Source of the DNA: an uncultured Helicobacteraceae bacterium
GTDB taxonomy: Bacteria; Campylobacterota; Campylobacteria; Campylobacterales; Sulfurimonadaceae
DNA: 7,967 nucleotides
Reading direction: 5' to 3'
Assembly (NCBI GenBank): GCA_903903705.1
Contig: CAIUZU010000421.1
Location: forward strand, 1 to 7,967
Both the position numbers and the translations under genes were made by a program. Below the pieces are notes generated by a model. The model searched no databases, was not told the origin of the DNA, and saw nothing but the letters and a program-made list of their open reading frames with translations. The first letter of the stretch is position 1. Every line of letters begins with the position of its first letter. Shown in pieces: positions 6,908 through 7,967 of the stretch.

Positions 6908-7892
6908 ACATCATTACTATAGCAGTAATTAAAATATTTAAAACTGCTATCGGCATTAAAACTTTCCAACACAACCACATTAGCTGATCCGGTCTAACAT
7001 CAGGCCAAGCCGCTCTTGTCCACAAGAAAAAGAAGAAAAAGAATGCAACTTTGCCAAGAAGTCCGAGTGCGCCTAAAAAGCTTCCGTCTCCATATCCGCC
7101 CAAGAAAAGGATAGAAATTACAAAAGAGATAAAGAACATATTTGCATACTCACCGATGAAGAAAAGTCCCCATCTCATACCGGAATACTCAGTTCCAAAT
7201 CCGTCAATAATCTCATGGTCATTTGCTATAAGGTGAAACGGTGTTCTTCCAGTCTCGGCAAAAGCAGCTATCCAAAAGAGAAGAAATGCAACAGGCTGAG
7301 ACCACACTATCCAGCTTGTAATACCGCTTGATTGGTATTGGTTAAAATCAATCAACGAAAGAGATCCCACCATCATAATCGGAGCTAAGATAGAGAGACC
7401 CGTGATAACCTCATAAGAGATAAATACCGCAGCACCTCTTGCAGCTGAGAGAAGTGCAAACTTGTTTGCCGAAGCCATACCTGCAAGAAGGGGGCCGTAT
7501 AAACCGACACCCATGATTCCAAGAATGTACAAGATACCGATGTTGATATCAGCCACTATAGGATGAACTTCATATCCAAAGAGTGTACACGACGGTAAAA
7601 AGGGAATTGCCGCAGCAGCCATAAATGCCGTTGCCGCAGTAATAACAGGAGCGATTTTAAACACTCTGCTCACTACATTTGTAGGAACAATATCCTCTTT
7701 CGTAAAAAGCTTGATACCGTCTGCCGCAACTTGTAAGAGTCCAAAAGGACCGACATTCATCGGTCCTAAACGGCGTTGCATAAATGCGAGAACCTTTCTC
7801 TCAAAATATGTTCCAATTCCCGCTAATGCAGAAAATATAAGTAAAATTACAACGATTTTTATAATCGTTTCAATAAAATATGCCATTTCCAT
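6906..7892 (-). CDS. nuoH: NADH-quinone oxidoreductase subunit H (quinone-binding membrane subunit)
   Basis: NuoH is the membrane subunit under the quinone cavity and starts the charged axis (E-channel) that drives the pumps. The product is 328 aa (E. coli 325) with about eight helices. Recognisable blocks are YFERKVLAFMQRRLGP (E31), GPFGLLQVAADGIKLFTKED (49-67), ARGAAVFISYEV (E161), ETGRTPF (213-219), EYSGMRWGLFFIGEYANM (235-252) and RPDQLMWLCWKVLMP (300-314). The cytoplasmic loop after TPF reads HLIANDHEIIDGFGTEYSG instead of the common D-x-PEAE-x-E form, so two acidic positions are lost while E227 and E235 remain. The ATG is 3 bases after the upstream gene's stop, with AAAGGG 8 bases before it; a second ATG two codons later is less well spaced. 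A run of six phenylalanines (284-289) comes from a 9-bp tandem duplication. Confidence 0.97.
   Translation of the reverse strand: MEMAYFIETIIKIVVILLIFSALAGIGTYFERKVLAFMQRRLGPMNVGPFGLLQVAADGIKLFTKEDIVPTNVVSRVFKIAPVITAATAFMAAAAIPFLPSCTLFGYEVHPIVADINIGILYILGIMGVGLYGPLLAGMASANKFALLSAARGAAVFISYEVITGLSILAPIMMVGSLSLIDFNQYQSSGITSWIVWSQPVAFLLFWIAAFAETGRTPFHLIANDHEIIDGFGTEYSGMRWGLFFIGEYANMFFISFVISILFLGGYGDGSFLGALGLLGKVAFFFFFFLWTRAAWPDVRPDQLMWLCWKVLMPIAVLNILITAIVMM
7024..7043. repeat. 9-bp tandem repeat in nuoH encoding a Phe run
   Basis: Plus strand AAGAAAAAG occurs twice in tandem (7024-7032, 7033-7041) plus two more matching bases. On the coding strand this is TTC-TTT-TTC repeated, giving Phe284-Phe289 in the last-but-one helix of NuoH. 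The unit is three codons, so gain or loss would keep the frame. Confidence 0.7.
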
Positions 7893-7895
7893 CTA

Positions 7896-7967
7896 CTACA
7901 CCCTTTCAATCGAAGCTGTTGCAAAGCGGTAAGTGCTAAACAGTGCCTCTGAATTTATCTTAGAATC
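7896..7967 (-). CDS. nuoG: C-terminal end of an upstream operon gene, probably NuoG (partial)
   Basis: An open frame enters from the right edge and ends at TAG (7896-7898), giving 23 residues that start DSKINSEALFSTYRF and end ASIERV. A second TAG follows immediately and then the nuoH ATG. In complex I operons the gene before nuoH is nuoG, the large iron-sulfur subunit of the peripheral arm, and the 3-base spacing to nuoH fits one operon. The fragment is too short to show any cofactor motif, so the name rests on gene order and on the frame being open to the edge. The 3' codons carry the nuoH ribosome site. Confidence 0.68.
   Translation of the reverse strand, partial: DSKINSEALFSTYRFATASIERV

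Noticed and set aside
375..7967. A hidden novel system (defence, CRISPR, mobile element) within the operon
   Set aside because: Every stretch is accounted for by intact complex I genes with normal lengths and motifs; no repeats, insertion ends or foreign-looking gene were found.

Overview
This window is almost entirely one minus-strand operon. It encodes the membrane arm, plus one peripheral-arm subunit, of the proton-pumping NADH-quinone oxidoreductase-type complex I. Read in transcription order (high to low coordinates) it holds the last 23 codons of a gene that is probably nuoG, then nuoH, nuoI, nuoJ, nuoK, nuoL, nuoM and nuoN. After these come the first 116 codons of a gene for an exported protein, probably the periplasmic flagellar-motor scaffold protein PflA. 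No RNA gene, mobile element, CRISPR array, origin or convincing promoter is visible. The largest gap between genes is 26 bases.

The likely source is a Campylobacterota (epsilonproteobacterial) organism, perhaps Sulfurimonas-like. The reasons are AT-rich coding DNA, a NuoI with a long N-terminal extension, a divergent NuoH loop, and above all the order nuoN followed by an exported pflA-like gene. That order is the one known from Campylobacter jejuni (Cj1566c-Cj1565c) and Helicobacter pylori (HP1273-HP1274). The genus is an inference from recall; no search was run.

The genes are packed for coupled translation. nuoJ/nuoK overlap by 4 bases (ATGA) and nuoM/nuoN by 1 base (TAATG). nuoG/nuoH, nuoK/nuoL and nuoL/nuoM are 3 bases apart. 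nuoH/nuoI and nuoI/nuoJ are 9 and 11 bases apart once starts are placed by their Shine-Dalgarno sites. Most genes have a clear purine-rich site 5-8 bases before the start. NuoL, NuoM and NuoN are the three antiporter-like proton channels. NuoH forms the quinone-site floor and links to the pump chain. NuoJ and NuoK complete the central hydrophilic axis. NuoI carries two 4Fe-4S clusters (N6a/N6b) toward the quinone site. All key charged residues I could check in NuoK, NuoL, NuoM and NuoN are present, so the complex looks functional.

The most interesting point is the nuoN/pflA-like junction. The downstream gene appears to start with TTG, and its Shine-Dalgarno sequence lies inside a perfect 11-bp inverted repeat whose other arm is codons 5-8 of the gene. 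This could hide the ribosome site until a ribosome finishes nuoN. Otherwise the window is an ordinary, intact respiratory operon, and I see no unknown multi-gene system in it.
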